Counted from the stretch's first letter, positions 25,435-34,942 are shown. The stretch is DNA of 64,000 nt from an uncultured Opitutia bacterium (GCA_903896015.1 CAITWF010000030.1:1-64000); one strand, 5' to 3'. The notes: generated by a model not told the origin, from the letters alone. Numbers and translations are program-made.

Positions 25435-25781
25435 GTGAAATCCTGCCGTCCACCGAGGAGAAGTCCGCGTCAGCAGCGATCGAAAATCACGGTCGACGCA
25501 ATCTGCGAGGCGGCAATTCGCGGAAAAGCGCATTGGAATTTCAGACCGCGCTGCGGGAGTTGCTGGTGGCGAACCGGCGCGAATTGCGGATCGTCGATCA
25601 CGATCTCGCGCCCTTCATGCCGCGCAATCTGGGTCGTTCGATCATGGAAGGCGCGGCGGAGGCGCGGCCGGCGGATTTGGCAAACGACCCGATGGCCCGC
25701 GAGCTAGTTGCCTCGACGATGGCGTTTCTGACCGGCGACCGGAAAACGCGCGGCTCGAAACGGTCTCAGCCGCCGAGATAG
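25435..25781 (+). pseudogene. TetR-family regulator, internally deleted and frameshifted
   Basis: One frame gives PRRSPRQQRSKITVDAICEA and then AIR, the N-terminal arm and first helix of a TetR-type HTH. The adjacent frame (25533-25781) gives FQTALRELLVANRRELRIVD, MPRNLGRSIMEG and LVASTMAFLTGD, which looks like the C-terminal ligand/dimerisation part. The HTH recognition helix and about 80-100 residues are missing for a family that is usually about 200 long. It is divergent from the DUF6640-like pseudogene with 64 bp between starts, so a regulator and its target appear to be decaying together. Its 3' end overlaps the livF stop. Confidence 0.5.
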
Positions 25782-26473
25782 GTCGCCTTGAGCTGCGGAT
25801 CGGCGCGGAGCTTTTTGCTCTCGCCCTCCATCACGATGCGGCCCGTTTCCAAGACGTAGGCATAGCTCGAAACTTCGAGCGCGAGATTCGCGTTTTGCTC
25901 GACGAGGAGAATCGTGATGCCGTGATGCTTGTTTATCTCGACGATTTTTTCAAAGATCGTGCTGATGAGGCGCGGGGCGATGCCGAGTGACGGCTCGTCG
26001 AGCATCAGAAATTTCGGGTTGCTCATCAACGCGCGGCCGATGGCTAACATCTGCTGTTCGCCGCCGGAGAGTGTGCCGGCGGTTTGTTTGAGGCGTTCCT
26101 TCAGCCGCGGGAAAATCGAAAAGACGTAGTCGCGGTTCTTCGCGATAAGAGCCGCATCGGTCTGGAGGTAGGCGCCCATCGCGAGGTTTTCGTCGACGGT
26201 GAGATTGGAGAAAATCATCCGGCCTTCGGGGACGTGGCAGAGTCCGCGCGCGACGATTTTGTGCGGGGCGAGGGCGGTGATGTCCTCGCCAAGAAATTCG
26301 ATCTTCCCGGTCTTCGCCCGGAGCAGGCCGGAAATGGTGCGGAGCGTGGTGGTCTTGCCGGCGCCATTGCCGCCGATTAGCGTGACGATGGAGCCTTGCT
26401 CAATCTTGAAGGAGATGCCGCCGAGCGCGCTGATCGCACCATACGAAACCTGGAGATCGGAAACGGAAAGCAT
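25766..26473 (-). CDS. livF: branched-chain amino acid ABC transporter ATPase LivF
   Basis: A 235-residue ATPase with Walker A GGNGAGKT (34-41), Q-loop, signature LSGGEQQMLAIGRAL and Walker B FLMLDEPSLG. Length and the C-terminal YVLETGRIVMEG match LivF. It pairs with LivG to drive the LivH/LivM channel that imports branched-chain amino acids or related amides. It is the last gene of an eight-gene operon, 1 bp after livG. Confidence 0.92.
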   Translation of the reverse strand: MLSVSDLQVSYGAISALGGISFKIEQGSIVTLIGGNGAGKTTTLRTISGLLRAKTGKIEFLGEDITALAPHKIVARGLCHVPEGRMIFSNLTVDENLAMGAYLQTDAALIAKNRDYVFSIFPRLKERLKQTAGTLSGGEQQMLAIGRALMSNPKFLMLDEPSLGIAPRLISTIFEKIVEINKHHGITILLVEQNANLALEVSSYAYVLETGRIVMEGESKKLRADPQLKATYLGG

Positions 26474-26474
26474 G

Positions 26475-27260
26475 TCAGTGGTGCGCGAGCGAGTCGGCTT
26501 CGCCCAGGTAGGCCTCGATCACTTTCGGATCGCTTTGGATTTGTGCGGGACCGCCCTCGGCGATCTTCACGCCGTAGTCGAGGACGGCGATGCGTTCGCA
26601 GCAGCCCATGACAACTTTCATCGAGTGCTCAACGAGGAGGATCGAGAGCGAGAATTGCTTTTGGATCTGCTGGATCAGGCGGACAAGTTCGACCTTCTCC
26701 GTCGGGTTCATGCCGGCGGCGGGTTCGTCGAGCAGCAGGAGTTTCGGCTGCGTGGCAAGGCAGCGGACAATTTCGAGGCGGCGCTGTTCCCCGTAGGGGA
26801 GGCTCTTCGCGGGGGCGTCGCGGAAGCGGCGGAGGTTGAAAATATCGAGCAAATCCTCGACCCGCTTCGCGATCGCGGCCTCGTCGGCGCGGAAGGCCTT
26901 CATCCGCACCAACGACTGGAACGGACTCGTGGCGCGGTGGAGGTTGCAGGCGACGCGGACGTTGTCGAATACGGAGAGCGAGCCGAAGAGCCGGATGTTT
27001 TGAAATGTGCGCGCGATGCCGAGTTCGACGATTTCGTTGACGCGTTTCCCGGCGATGGTCTGGCCGTTAAACGAGACCGTGCCCTCCGTCGGTTGGTAGA
27101 CGCCGGTGATCAGATTGAAAACAGTGGTCTTGCCGGCGCCGTTGGGGCCGATCAGCCCGCAGAGTTCACCCTGGCCGACGGTGAAATCGACGGCGTTGAC
27201 CGCGGTGAGGCCGCCGAAACGGATCGTGGCCTTGTCGAGTTGGAGAAGCGGCGCGGGCAT
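26475..27260 (-). CDS. livG: branched-chain amino acid ABC transporter ATPase LivG
   Basis: A 261-residue ATPase: Walker A GPNGAGKT (38-45), signature LPYGEQRRLEIVR, Walker B LLLLDEPAAGMNPTE, and the C-terminal LivG-specific tail ending IEAYLGE. The start ATG overlaps the stop region of livM at 27260, showing translational coupling. Partner of LivF on the cytoplasmic side of the transporter. Confidence 0.92.
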   Translation of the reverse strand: MPAPLLQLDKATIRFGGLTAVNAVDFTVGQGELCGLIGPNGAGKTTVFNLITGVYQPTEGTVSFNGQTIAGKRVNEIVELGIARTFQNIRLFGSLSVFDNVRVACNLHRATSPFQSLVRMKAFRADEAAIAKRVEDLLDIFNLRRFRDAPAKSLPYGEQRRLEIVRCLATQPKLLLLDEPAAGMNPTEKVELVRLIQQIQKQFSLSILLVEHSMKVVMGCCERIAVLDYGVKIAEGGPAQIQSDPKVIEAYLGEADSLAHH

Positions 27261-28201
27261 CAGAGCTTCACCTTTCCATATTTGAAATTAAACAGTCCCT
27301 GTGGCCGCATGATCATCAGCACGATCAGCATGAAGGAGTAGAGCACCATGCGGTATTCGGCGATCGGGCGGAGCAACTCGGGGAGCAAGGTGAGCAGCAC
27401 CGCGGCGAGGACGACGCCGATGGTATTGCCCATGCCGCCGAGTATGACCATCACGACGATCTCGATCGATTTGGTGAAATCGAAACCGGTGGGCGTGATG
27501 GTGAGTTTGAAGTGGCCGTAGAGTCCGCCCGCGATGCCGGCGAAAAATGCGCTGACGACGAACGCGACGATCTTGTAGCGGGTCGTGTCGAGACCGACGG
27601 CCTCGCTCGCAATTTCGTCGTCGTGCGTGGCGAGGAAGCCGCGGCCGTAGGTGGAGTGAACGAGGCAGGTGACGATGAAGATCGTGATTGCGACGAAGGC
27701 CAGCACCCAGAAGGGCGTCGTGTACGCGGGAATGCCGTTGAGGCCGAGCGCGCCACCGAGAAATTCGACGTTTTGAAAAATCACGCGGATGATTTCGCCA
27801 AAGCCGAGCGTGACGAGCGCGAGATAGTCGCCTTTCAGCCGGAGCGAAGGCACGCCGACGAGCAGGCCGGCGAGCGCGGCCGCGGTGCCGCCGACAAGGA
27901 GCGCAGCGAGGAAGACGAGTCCCTGTTGCAGGGCGGAGCCGCTGTCTTCTCCGAGAAATTTTGGCCCGACGAAAACGGAGACGGCCGCGGCGAGGTACGC
28001 GCCGACCGACATAAAGCCGGCGTGGCCGAGCGAGAACTGGCCCGTATAGCCGTTCACCAAGTTGAGCGAGACGGCGAGGATGACGTTGATGCCGATGCCG
28101 GTCATCACGTCGAGGTAGTAGGGATCGATCTGGTCGGAAAAATGGGAGATCCCGAGCGCCGCCAGCAACGCCGCGAGGAGCAGGAGGTGCGGTTTGGGCA
28201 T
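27260..28201 (-). CDS. livM: branched-chain amino acid ABC transporter permease LivM
   Basis: A 313-residue inner-membrane permease with 8-9 hydrophobic helices and the family motif NLVNGYTGQFSLGHAGFMSV near residue 45. The coupling segment GDYLALVTLGFGEIIR, then GLNGIP, contacts the ATPase. It has the usual LivM length. It follows livH by 3 bp and overlaps livG by one base. Confidence 0.92.
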   Translation of the reverse strand: MPKPHLLLLAALLAALGISHFSDQIDPYYLDVMTGIGINVILAVSLNLVNGYTGQFSLGHAGFMSVGAYLAAAVSVFVGPKFLGEDSGSALQQGLVFLAALLVGGTAAALAGLLVGVPSLRLKGDYLALVTLGFGEIIRVIFQNVEFLGGALGLNGIPAYTTPFWVLAFVAITIFIVTCLVHSTYGRGFLATHDDEIASEAVGLDTTRYKIVAFVVSAFFAGIAGGLYGHFKLTITPTGFDFTKSIEIVVMVILGGMGNTIGVVLAAVLLTLLPELLRPIAEYRMVLYSFMLIVLMIMRPQGLFNFKYGKVKL

Positions 28202-28204
28202 GGC

Positions 28205-29095
28205 TCAGACTTTCTCCACCGTGAATTTTCCGAGCAAGCCGGCCGGCCGGAAAAGCAAAATAATGATCAGAATCGCGAAAGCGATCGCGTCCTTGTAGGT
28301 CGACCATTGGCTGCCGTTCACGAACGTCTCGACGGTGCCGAGGATGAGGCCGCCGAGCGCGGCGCCGGGAATGTTGCCGATGCCGCCAAGCACGGCGGCG
28401 ACGAACGCCTTGAGGCCGGGCATCACGCCCATCAGCGGATCGATCGAGGGATAATTGAGCGCGTAGAGGATGCCACCAGCGGCGGCGAGCGCGGAGCCGA
28501 GCCCGAAGGTGAACGAGATCACGACGTCGTTGTTCACGCCCACAAGCTGAGCGGCCTTCGGGTTGAGCGAGACCGCCCGCATCGCAGTGCCGATCTTGGT
28601 GCGATAAACGATGAACTGGAGGCCGATCATCAGCAGCACCGCGACGAGAATCACGGCGAGTTGGTTGGTCGAGATGACGAGGCCGCCGACGCTGAAGTTG
28701 GCCGAGGGGAAAATCTGCGGGAAGGTGCGCGGCGCGGCGCCAAAGAAAACCTGGCCGGAATACTCAAGCAGGAGTGACACCCCGATCGCGGTGATGAGGA
28801 CGTTCAGCGTCGCCGCGCCGCGGAGGGGGCGGTAGGCGAGGCGCTCGATCGTCATTCCGAGGATCGCGCAGCCGACCATCGAGGCAATCAGCACAATCAT
28901 GCCGCCCCAGAGCGTGCCTTCGGGGACGAGTTTACCGACGTAGTAGCCGATAAATGCGCCGACCATGAAGACGTCGGAGTGCGCGAAATTAATGAAGCGC
29001 AGCACGCCATAAACCATCGTGTAGCCGAGCGCGATGAGCGCGTAAATCGCGCCAAGGGACAGACCGTTGAGGAGCTGTTGGAGGAATTCGGACAC
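28205..29095 (-). CDS. livH: branched-chain amino acid ABC transporter permease LivH
   Basis: A 296-residue inner-membrane permease. It opens with FLQQLLNGLSLGAIYALIAL and GYTMVYGVLRFINFAHSDVF, the LivH hallmark, and ends with a short basic tail. The start is a GTG at 29095; no ATG is available before the first helix. It is separated by 43 bp from the last of four binding-protein genes. Confidence 0.92.
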   Translation of the reverse strand: MSEFLQQLLNGLSLGAIYALIALGYTMVYGVLRFINFAHSDVFMVGAFIGYYVGKLVPEGTLWGGMIVLIASMVGCAILGMTIERLAYRPLRGAATLNVLITAIGVSLLLEYSGQVFFGAAPRTFPQIFPSANFSVGGLVISTNQLAVILVAVLLMIGLQFIVYRTKIGTAMRAVSLNPKAAQLVGVNNDVVISFTFGLGSALAAAGGILYALNYPSIDPLMGVMPGLKAFVAAVLGGIGNIPGAALGGLILGTVETFVNGSQWSTYKDAIAFAILIIILLFRPAGLLGKFTVEKV

Positions 29096-29138
29096 AATAA
29101 AGCGCGAGACTTAGGAGCCGCCGGTCGCTCGTCAACGC

Positions 29139-30269
29139 CTACGGCGTGACCGCTTCGAAGAAGGCGCTGTGGCCGTTTTTCACGGCGAGCATGACGGCGG
29201 CTTTCTGGCTGTTGCGCTTTTCGTCGATGGTCGTCCGACCGGTGACGCCCGGGAAATTTTTGGTCGCTGCGATGGCGTCGCGGAGTTTTGGGCCGTCGGT
29301 GGTGCCGACCTTGGTCATCGCCTGCGTGACGAGATAAACGGCGTCGTAGCCAAGCGCGGAAACGGCCTCGGGCACCTCGCCGCCCCAGCGTGCACGGTAG
29401 CGTTCGACGAACGAGCGGACTTCGGGCGCGTCATTTTCGGCGGAGAAATAGGTTGAGTAATAGGTGCCCTCGACGGCCTTGCCGCCGAGTTCGATCAGCT
29501 GAGGGGCTTCCCAGCCGTCGCCACCGATGAACGGCACATTAAGGCCGAGCGAGCGCGCCTGAATGCAGATAAGCGCGGCCTCGGTGTAGAACCCGGTGGC
29601 GGCGATCACGTCGGGCTTGGCGGCGCGGATCGCGGTGAGCTGGGCGCGGAAATCCTTGTCGCCCTCGGCATATTTTTGCTCGGCCACAATTTCTCCGCCG
29701 CGGGCCGTGAAGTCCCTCCGCAAAACATCGGAGAGGCCGATACTGTAGGGCGAGTTGACGGCGGTCATCAACGCGACGCGTTTCGCGTGCAGCGAGTCGC
29801 GCGCGAACTTGCCAAGCACCGCGCCCTGAAACGGATCGATGAAGCAGATGCGGAAGATGTAATTGCCGACTTCCGTGACCGCCGGGTTGGTCGATGAAAT
29901 CGCCATCATTGGAATCTTCGCCTTCTGACAGATCGGTGCGGCTTCGAGGGAGTTGAGCGAAGCGTTGGCGCCGAACATCGCGACAACCTTGTCGCGTGAA
30001 ATGAGCTTCTTAACGGCCGTGGCGGATTCGCCCGGCTTCGACTGGATGTCCTCCACAAGGTATTCAAGCGGGCGGCCGAGCACGCCGCCCTTCGCGTTGA
30101 TTTCCTCGATCGCGAGGAGGATGCCCTTGCGGGTGGCGACACCGAAGGCGGCTTCCTTGCCGGTGAGCGAGGCGTAGTGGCCGAGCTTGATTGGTTCGGC
30201 GGCGATGGCGAAAGCTCCGAACGTGAGCACGAGCGAAAACGTGAAGGCGGAGCGGAGAAGGGAAATCAT
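29139..30269 (-). CDS. Liv-type substrate-binding protein, paralogue 4
   Basis: A 376-residue periplasmic binding protein of the type I (LivJ/LivK-like) fold, with a signal peptide ending at about FAIAAE. Shared blocks with its three neighbours: IKLGHYASLTGKEAAFG, EDIQSKPGESATAVKKLISR, SLEAAPICQKAKIPMM, RICFIDPFQGAVLGKFA, AEGDKDFRAQLTAI and ALGYDAVYLV. It delivers a branched-chain amino acid or similar ligand to the LivHM channel. Four-base overlap with the preceding paralogue. Confidence 0.88.
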   Translation of the reverse strand: MISLLRSAFTFSLVLTFGAFAIAAEPIKLGHYASLTGKEAAFGVATRKGILLAIEEINAKGGVLGRPLEYLVEDIQSKPGESATAVKKLISRDKVVAMFGANASLNSLEAAPICQKAKIPMMAISSTNPAVTEVGNYIFRICFIDPFQGAVLGKFARDSLHAKRVALMTAVNSPYSIGLSDVLRRDFTARGGEIVAEQKYAEGDKDFRAQLTAIRAAKPDVIAATGFYTEAALICIQARSLGLNVPFIGGDGWEAPQLIELGGKAVEGTYYSTYFSAENDAPEVRSFVERYRARWGGEVPEAVSALGYDAVYLVTQAMTKVGTTDGPKLRDAIAATKNFPGVTGRTTIDEKRNSQKAAVMLAVKNGHSAFFEAVTP

Positions 30270-31375
30270 GGCGCGATGGATTCGACGAATTGCGGTTTGC
30301 CGTTTTTCACGGTCAGGAGCACGGCAGGCTTCGAGGCGTTCCGCTGCGAATCGATGGTGGTGACTCCAGTGACGCCGGGAAAATTTTTCGTGGCGGCGAG
30401 AGCGTCGCGCAGTTTCGGGCCCTCGGTCGAACCGGCGCGTGCAATGGCGTCGGCGACGATCAACGTGGCATCGTAGCCAAGCGGGGCCATAGAGTCGGGT
30501 GTCTCGCCACTAAAGCGTGCGCGATATTTTTTAACGAACTCGCGCACCTCGGGTGCGGTGCTTTCGGACGAATAGTGGCTGACGTAAAACACGCCCTCGA
30601 CGGCCTTGCCGCCGATTTCCATCAATTCGGGCGCTTCCCAGCCATCGCCGCCGAAGAGCGGGCAGGAGAGGCCGAGGTCACGGGCTTGTTTGCAGATGAG
30701 TGCCGCCTCTGTGTAGAAACCAGTCGCGATAATCGCGTCGGGCGCTGCGGCTTTGATTGTCGTGAGCTGTGCGCGAAAATCCTTGTCGCCCTCGGCGTAT
30801 TTTTGGTCCGCGGCGATCGTCCCGCCGAGCGCGAGGAAGCGGTCGCGGAAGACGCGGGAGAGTCCGACGCTGTAGGGCGTCGTCACCGAGGTCAGTACGG
30901 CGACGCGTTTGGCGCCGAGCTTGGTAAGCGCGAATTTCGCGAGCATCGCGCCTTGAAACGGATCGATGAAGCAATTCCTGAAAATGTAGTCCCGCTTCTC
31001 CGTCACCTCGGGAGCGGTCGCCTGATCGGCTACGAAGGGAACGCGGGCAGCCTGACAAATCGGCGCGGCCTCCAGACACGCGCTCGACGTGCCTCCGCTG
31101 ACGATGGCGGCGACTTTGTCGCGGCCGACGAGTTTTTTTGCGATGGTCGCGGTGTCGCCGGGTTTCGACTGGTTGTCGTCGTCCACGAGCAGGAGCAGCC
31201 GACCGAGCACGCCACCGCGCGCGTTGATTTCGTCGATCGCCATCTGAACGCCGCGATGCGAGGACTGGCCGAAGGCCGCATCTTTGCCTGTCATCGGCTC
31301 GATTTCGCCGATCTTGATGGGCTCGACAGCGCGGACGAGCGTGACGAGCGCGAGGAGCGCGGCGGCAAGGCGCAT
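30266..31375 (-). CDS. Liv-type substrate-binding protein, paralogue 3
   Basis: A 369-residue periplasmic binding protein, signal peptide MRLAAALLALVTLVRA. It has the same block order as its paralogues but differs in the pocket region: VSGGTSSACLEAAPICQAAR, and VPFVADQATAPEVTEKRDYI where the others have ISSTNP or APAATNP, which suggests a different ligand. The ATG at 31375 overlaps the previous stop (TGATG); a GTG one codon earlier is possible. Confidence 0.88.
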   Translation of the reverse strand: MRLAAALLALVTLVRAVEPIKIGEIEPMTGKDAAFGQSSHRGVQMAIDEINARGGVLGRLLLLVDDDNQSKPGDTATIAKKLVGRDKVAAIVSGGTSSACLEAAPICQAARVPFVADQATAPEVTEKRDYIFRNCFIDPFQGAMLAKFALTKLGAKRVAVLTSVTTPYSVGLSRVFRDRFLALGGTIAADQKYAEGDKDFRAQLTTIKAAAPDAIIATGFYTEAALICKQARDLGLSCPLFGGDGWEAPELMEIGGKAVEGVFYVSHYSSESTAPEVREFVKKYRARFSGETPDSMAPLGYDATLIVADAIARAGSTEGPKLRDALAATKNFPGVTGVTTIDSQRNASKPAVLLTVKNGKPQFVESIAP

Positions 31376-32493
31376 CACGGGGCGACGGTTTTGAAGAACA
31401 CTGCCTTGCCGCCCTTGAGCGCGATGATCGTGGCGGCTTTCGAGGCGTTGCGATCTTTGTCGAGCGTTGTGATGCCGCTCGGTCCGGCGATGCCTTTGGT
31501 CGCGGCCAGCGCATCGCGCAGCTTAGCGCTTTCGGTGGTGCCAGCCCGTTTAATGGCATCGGCGAGCACGTAAATCGCGTCGTAGCCGAGCGCGGAAAAG
31601 GCGCCGGGGACTTCCGCGTTCCAACGGGATTTGTATTTCGTGACGAATTTCGCGACAGCCGGATCGGTGTTTTCGGCGGAGAAGTGAGTGGAGTAGAAGC
31701 AGCCGTTGAGCGCCTCGCCGCCGATGCCGAGTAGCTGTTCGTCCTCCCAGCCGTCGCCGCCGAGGAACGGCACGGTGATGCCGAGGTCACGGGCTTGGCG
31801 GACGATGAGCGCGCACTCGGTGTAGTAGCCGGGCACGAAGACGGCATCGACTCCCGCGGCCTTCACGGCCGTGAGCTGGGCGCGGAAATCCTTGTCGCCC
31901 TCGGAGAAATTTTTCTCGGTCGCGATCTCGCCGCCGCCGGCGATGAAGGTTTCCTTGAAGAACTTGGCGAGGCCGAGCGAGTAGGCGTTGGAGACGCTCG
32001 ACATGACCGCGACGCGTTTGGCGTGGACCTCCTCCTTCGCGAACTTCGCCATCACGGTGCCCTGAAAGGGATCGATGAAGCAGACGCGGAAAATGTAATT
32101 GCCGGTTTGCGTGACCTTCGGGTTGGTCGCGGCGGGCGCAATCATCGGGACGTGCGCCGCCTGGGCGATGGGCGCGGCCTCGAGTGACCTCGTGGAGGAC
32201 ACCTCGCCGATGAGCGCGATGACTTTGTCGCGCGAGATGAGTTTCTTCGCGGCAGTGGCGGATTCGCCGGGTTTGGTCTGGTTGTCCTCGTAGGCGAGTT
32301 CGAGTTTTTTGCCGAGCACGCCGCCGGCGGCGTTGATTTCCTCTATCGCGAGGACGACGCCGTGGTGGGAGGTCTGACCAAAGCCGGCTTCCTTGCCGGT
32401 AAGCGAGGCGTATTCGCCGACTTTAATCGTATCTTGGGCCCGGCCGGCAACGGCGAGCGCGGCGAGGGCGAGGAGGAGGCGGGGAGTCTTCAT
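31375..32493 (-). CDS. Liv-type substrate-binding protein, paralogue 2
   Basis: A 372-residue periplasmic binding protein with signal peptide MKTPRLLLALAALAVAGRA. Blocks IKVGEYASLTGKEAGFGQTS, SLEAAPIAQAAHVPMIAPAA, RVCFIDPFQGTVMAKFAKEE and SEGDKDFRAQLTAVKAAGVD are colinear with the other three. It lies 31 bp after paralogue 1 and is translationally coupled to paralogue 3. Confidence 0.88.
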   Translation of the reverse strand: MKTPRLLLALAALAVAGRAQDTIKVGEYASLTGKEAGFGQTSHHGVVLAIEEINAAGGVLGKKLELAYEDNQTKPGESATAAKKLISRDKVIALIGEVSSTRSLEAAPIAQAAHVPMIAPAATNPKVTQTGNYIFRVCFIDPFQGTVMAKFAKEEVHAKRVAVMSSVSNAYSLGLAKFFKETFIAGGGEIATEKNFSEGDKDFRAQLTAVKAAGVDAVFVPGYYTECALIVRQARDLGITVPFLGGDGWEDEQLLGIGGEALNGCFYSTHFSAENTDPAVAKFVTKYKSRWNAEVPGAFSALGYDAIYVLADAIKRAGTTESAKLRDALAATKGIAGPSGITTLDKDRNASKAATIIALKGGKAVFFKTVAP

Positions 32494-32524
32494 GATGTAA
32501 AGGGGAGCTCGGTACAGAATTTGA

Positions 32525-33652
32525 TCAAGGACTGACGTCTTGGAGGAAAGCGAACTTGCCGTTCTTCACGGTGAGCACGACGGCCGACTTGGTGGGATTG
32601 CGGTTCGCGTCGAGCGTGATCGTGCCGGCGGCGCCGGGAAAGTTTTTCGTCGCCGCGAGGGCGTCGCGGAGTTTGGGGCCGTCGGTGGTGCCGGCGCGCT
32701 TGATGGCGTCGATCAGCATCATTGCGGAGTCGTAGCCGAGGGCGGAGAGGGCGTTGGAGGGCGAGCCCCAGCGCTTGAGGAAGTGAGCGTTGAACGCGGC
32801 GACGAGCGGCGACTGGTTTTCGGGTGAGTAGTGCGTGACAATGAAGCAGCCCTCGACGGCCGTGCCGCCGATGCCTACGAGATCGGCGGATTCCCAGCCG
32901 TCGGTGCCGAGAAAGGGAGCGGTGAGGCCGAGGTCGCGGGCCTGTTTGCAGATGAGCGCAGCCTCCGCGTAGTAAGCGGGGGCGAAGACGGCCTCGGCCC
33001 CCGCGGCCTTGATCGCGGTGAGCTGGGCGCGGAAGTCCTTGTCGCCCTCGGAAAATTTTTGATCGGCGACGATCGTGCCGCCGTCGGCGGTGAAGCGCTC
33101 ACGGAAAAATTTGGCGATGCCCACGCTCTGCGCCGACGAGACCGACGAGAGCACGGCGACGCGGCGCGCCTTGAGCGTGTCCTTCGCAAACTTTGCCATG
33201 ATGGTTCCCGCAAACGGATCGATGAAGCATGCGCGGAAAATATAGTCGCCCTTGGACGTGAATTCCGGCGCGGTAGCGCCAGGCGAAATGAGCGGGATTT
33301 TCGCGTTCTGGCAGATCGGAGCGGCTTCCAGCGAACGGCTCGAAACGATCTCGCCGAGGACGGCGACGACTTTGTCGCGGGAGATGAATTTTTTGACGAT
33401 GGTCGCGGACTCGCCTGGCTTCGACTGGTTGTCCTCGAGGAGGAGCTCGATTTTTTTACCGAGGATGCCGCCGGCGGCGTTGACCTCCTCGATTGCCTGC
33501 AGCGTGCCTTTGTGGGCGAACTGGCCGAAGGTCGCCTCTTTTCCGGTCATCGAGGCGAACTCGCCGATCTTGATTGTGTCTTGGGCACGGAGGGCGGGCG
33601 CGACAAGTGCGAAGAGACTTAGCAGCGAAAGAGTCCGGAAAAGGCGACGCAT
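32525..33652 (-). CDS. Liv-type substrate-binding protein, paralogue 1 (first gene of operon)
   Basis: A 375-residue periplasmic binding protein with signal peptide ending at about APALRAQ. Blocks IKIGEFASMTGKEATFGQFA, SLEAAPICQNAKIPLISPGA, RACFIDPFAGTIMAKFAKDT and SEGDKDFRAQLTAIKAAGAE match the family. As the promoter-proximal gene it should be the most strongly expressed. The upstream 169 bp to the divergent LptF/G gene must hold the operon promoter; I saw no clear operator there. Confidence 0.88.
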   Translation of the reverse strand: MRRLFRTLSLLSLFALVAPALRAQDTIKIGEFASMTGKEATFGQFAHKGTLQAIEEVNAAGGILGKKIELLLEDNQSKPGESATIVKKFISRDKVVAVLGEIVSSRSLEAAPICQNAKIPLISPGATAPEFTSKGDYIFRACFIDPFAGTIMAKFAKDTLKARRVAVLSSVSSAQSVGIAKFFRERFTADGGTIVADQKFSEGDKDFRAQLTAIKAAGAEAVFAPAYYAEAALICKQARDLGLTAPFLGTDGWESADLVGIGGTAVEGCFIVTHYSPENQSPLVAAFNAHFLKRWGSPSNALSALGYDSAMMLIDAIKRAGTTDGPKLRDALAATKNFPGAAGTITLDANRNPTKSAVVLTVKNGKFAFLQDVSP

Positions 33653-33821
33653 GGGAAGGGAGCGCGGGAAAAAGAAGGCGGCGAGCCAAGGGAAGGCCTA
33701 GCAGGTTTTCAACCAATCTGTTTTCCGTGGACGGTTGCGAAACCGCGCGGGTTTGTTCCCGCGACCGGAGTTTTTCGGGATTGGGCTTTGCGTCGGCCAG
33801 CGGCGGGGTTTTGCTCGGGGC

Positions 33822-34934
33822 GTGAACACCTTCGATCGCCACCTGCTGCGCGAGTGGCTGCAAATCTTCGCGATGGTCCTCGTGGCGACGTGCGGGCTGC
33901 TCGTCGTGCAGGTGCTCTACGACGATTTTCGCGCCTTGCGCGAACTCGGCGCAGGTGGCTGGGTGCTGTGGGAATACCTCGGCGTCACACTGCCGAGTTT
34001 TCTCGCGCTCGTGCTGCCGATGGCTCTGCTGATTTCGTTGCTCTACGGGCTGGGGAAGCTGCACCGCGCAAACGAGTTCACCGCGATGCGTGCGGCGGGG
34101 GTCGGCTTCGGTCGCCTGATGACGCCGATCTGGATCGCAGGCCTGCTGTGCTGCGGACTTTCGTGGTGGCTCAACACTAGCATCGTGCCGTGGTCGGTGG
34201 AAAAATCGCGCGAGCTGAAGGACGAACTGCAATTCCGCCACGATGCAAAATTGCAAAGCGCCGATCGCACGGGTGCAGCCTATAGCGTCGCGTTCGACAA
34301 CCAGCGCGCGCGGCGCATGTGGTTCTTCAATCGCTTCAGCCGGTTCACGCGGCACGCGTATGGCGTGTCGGTTTCCGAACTCGACGCACGCCGCCACGAA
34401 ACCGCGCGCCTTGTCGCCGCAGAAGCCTGGCCTGACGCGACGCGTGGCGGCTGGATGTTCAAAAACGGACGCGCATTGTCCTTCGCCGTCGACACAGGTG
34501 AACTCGTCGCCGATCAACCGTTCGCCGAAAAATTCGTCGCAAACTACGACGAGAAACCCGATCTCATGCTCCTAATCGACCAGCGGCCGATCGATCTTTC
34601 GCTGCGGCAGCTGCGCGTGCTGATCGACTATCTTGAGAGCGAGCACAGCCCGAAGTCAGTCGCCTACGCGGTGCGCTATTTTGGGCTGATCGCTGATACG
34701 CTCAGCCCGCTCATTGTGATCGCGATCGCGATTCCGTTCGCGGTGGCGGGCGTCCGCGTCAACCCGGCGGTCGGCGTCTCAAAATCGATCGGGCTGTTTT
34801 TCCTCTATTACATGCTCGCCAATTTTGCCTCGTCACTCGCGACGAAAGGCATCCTGGAGCCCGACCTCGCGGCCTGGGTGCCGAACATCGGGCTCGCCGC
34901 GCTGGCCGCGTGGTTCTTCGCGCGGCTGCGGTGA
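33822..34934 (+). CDS. LptF/LptG-family lipopolysaccharide export permease
   Basis: A 370-residue inner-membrane protein with six helices in the LptF/G pattern: three at the N-terminus (FDRHLLREWLQIFAMVLVAT..., LALVLPMALLISLLYGLGKL, LMTPIWIAGLLCCGLSWWLN), a large periplasmic beta-jellyroll, and three at the C-terminus (IADTLSPLIVIAIAIPFAVA...). The coupling segment HRANEFTAMRAAGVGFGRLM contacts LptB. It moves LPS out of the inner membrane together with its partner permease, LptB and LptC, which are not in the window. A GTG at 33822 is taken as the start because no ATG precedes the first helix in a sensible position. It could be LptF or LptG; I lean to LptG-like. Confidence 0.82.
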   Translation: MNTFDRHLLREWLQIFAMVLVATCGLLVVQVLYDDFRALRELGAGGWVLWEYLGVTLPSFLALVLPMALLISLLYGLGKLHRANEFTAMRAAGVGFGRLMTPIWIAGLLCCGLSWWLNTSIVPWSVEKSRELKDELQFRHDAKLQSADRTGAAYSVAFDNQRARRMWFFNRFSRFTRHAYGVSVSELDARRHETARLVAAEAWPDATRGGWMFKNGRALSFAVDTGELVADQPFAEKFVANYDEKPDLMLLIDQRPIDLSLRQLRVLIDYLESEHSPKSVAYAVRYFGLIADTLSPLIVIAIAIPFAVAGVRVNPAVGVSKSIGLFFLYYMLANFASSLATKGILEPDLAAWVPNIGLAALAAWFFARLR

Positions 34935-34942
34935 GCGCGGCG

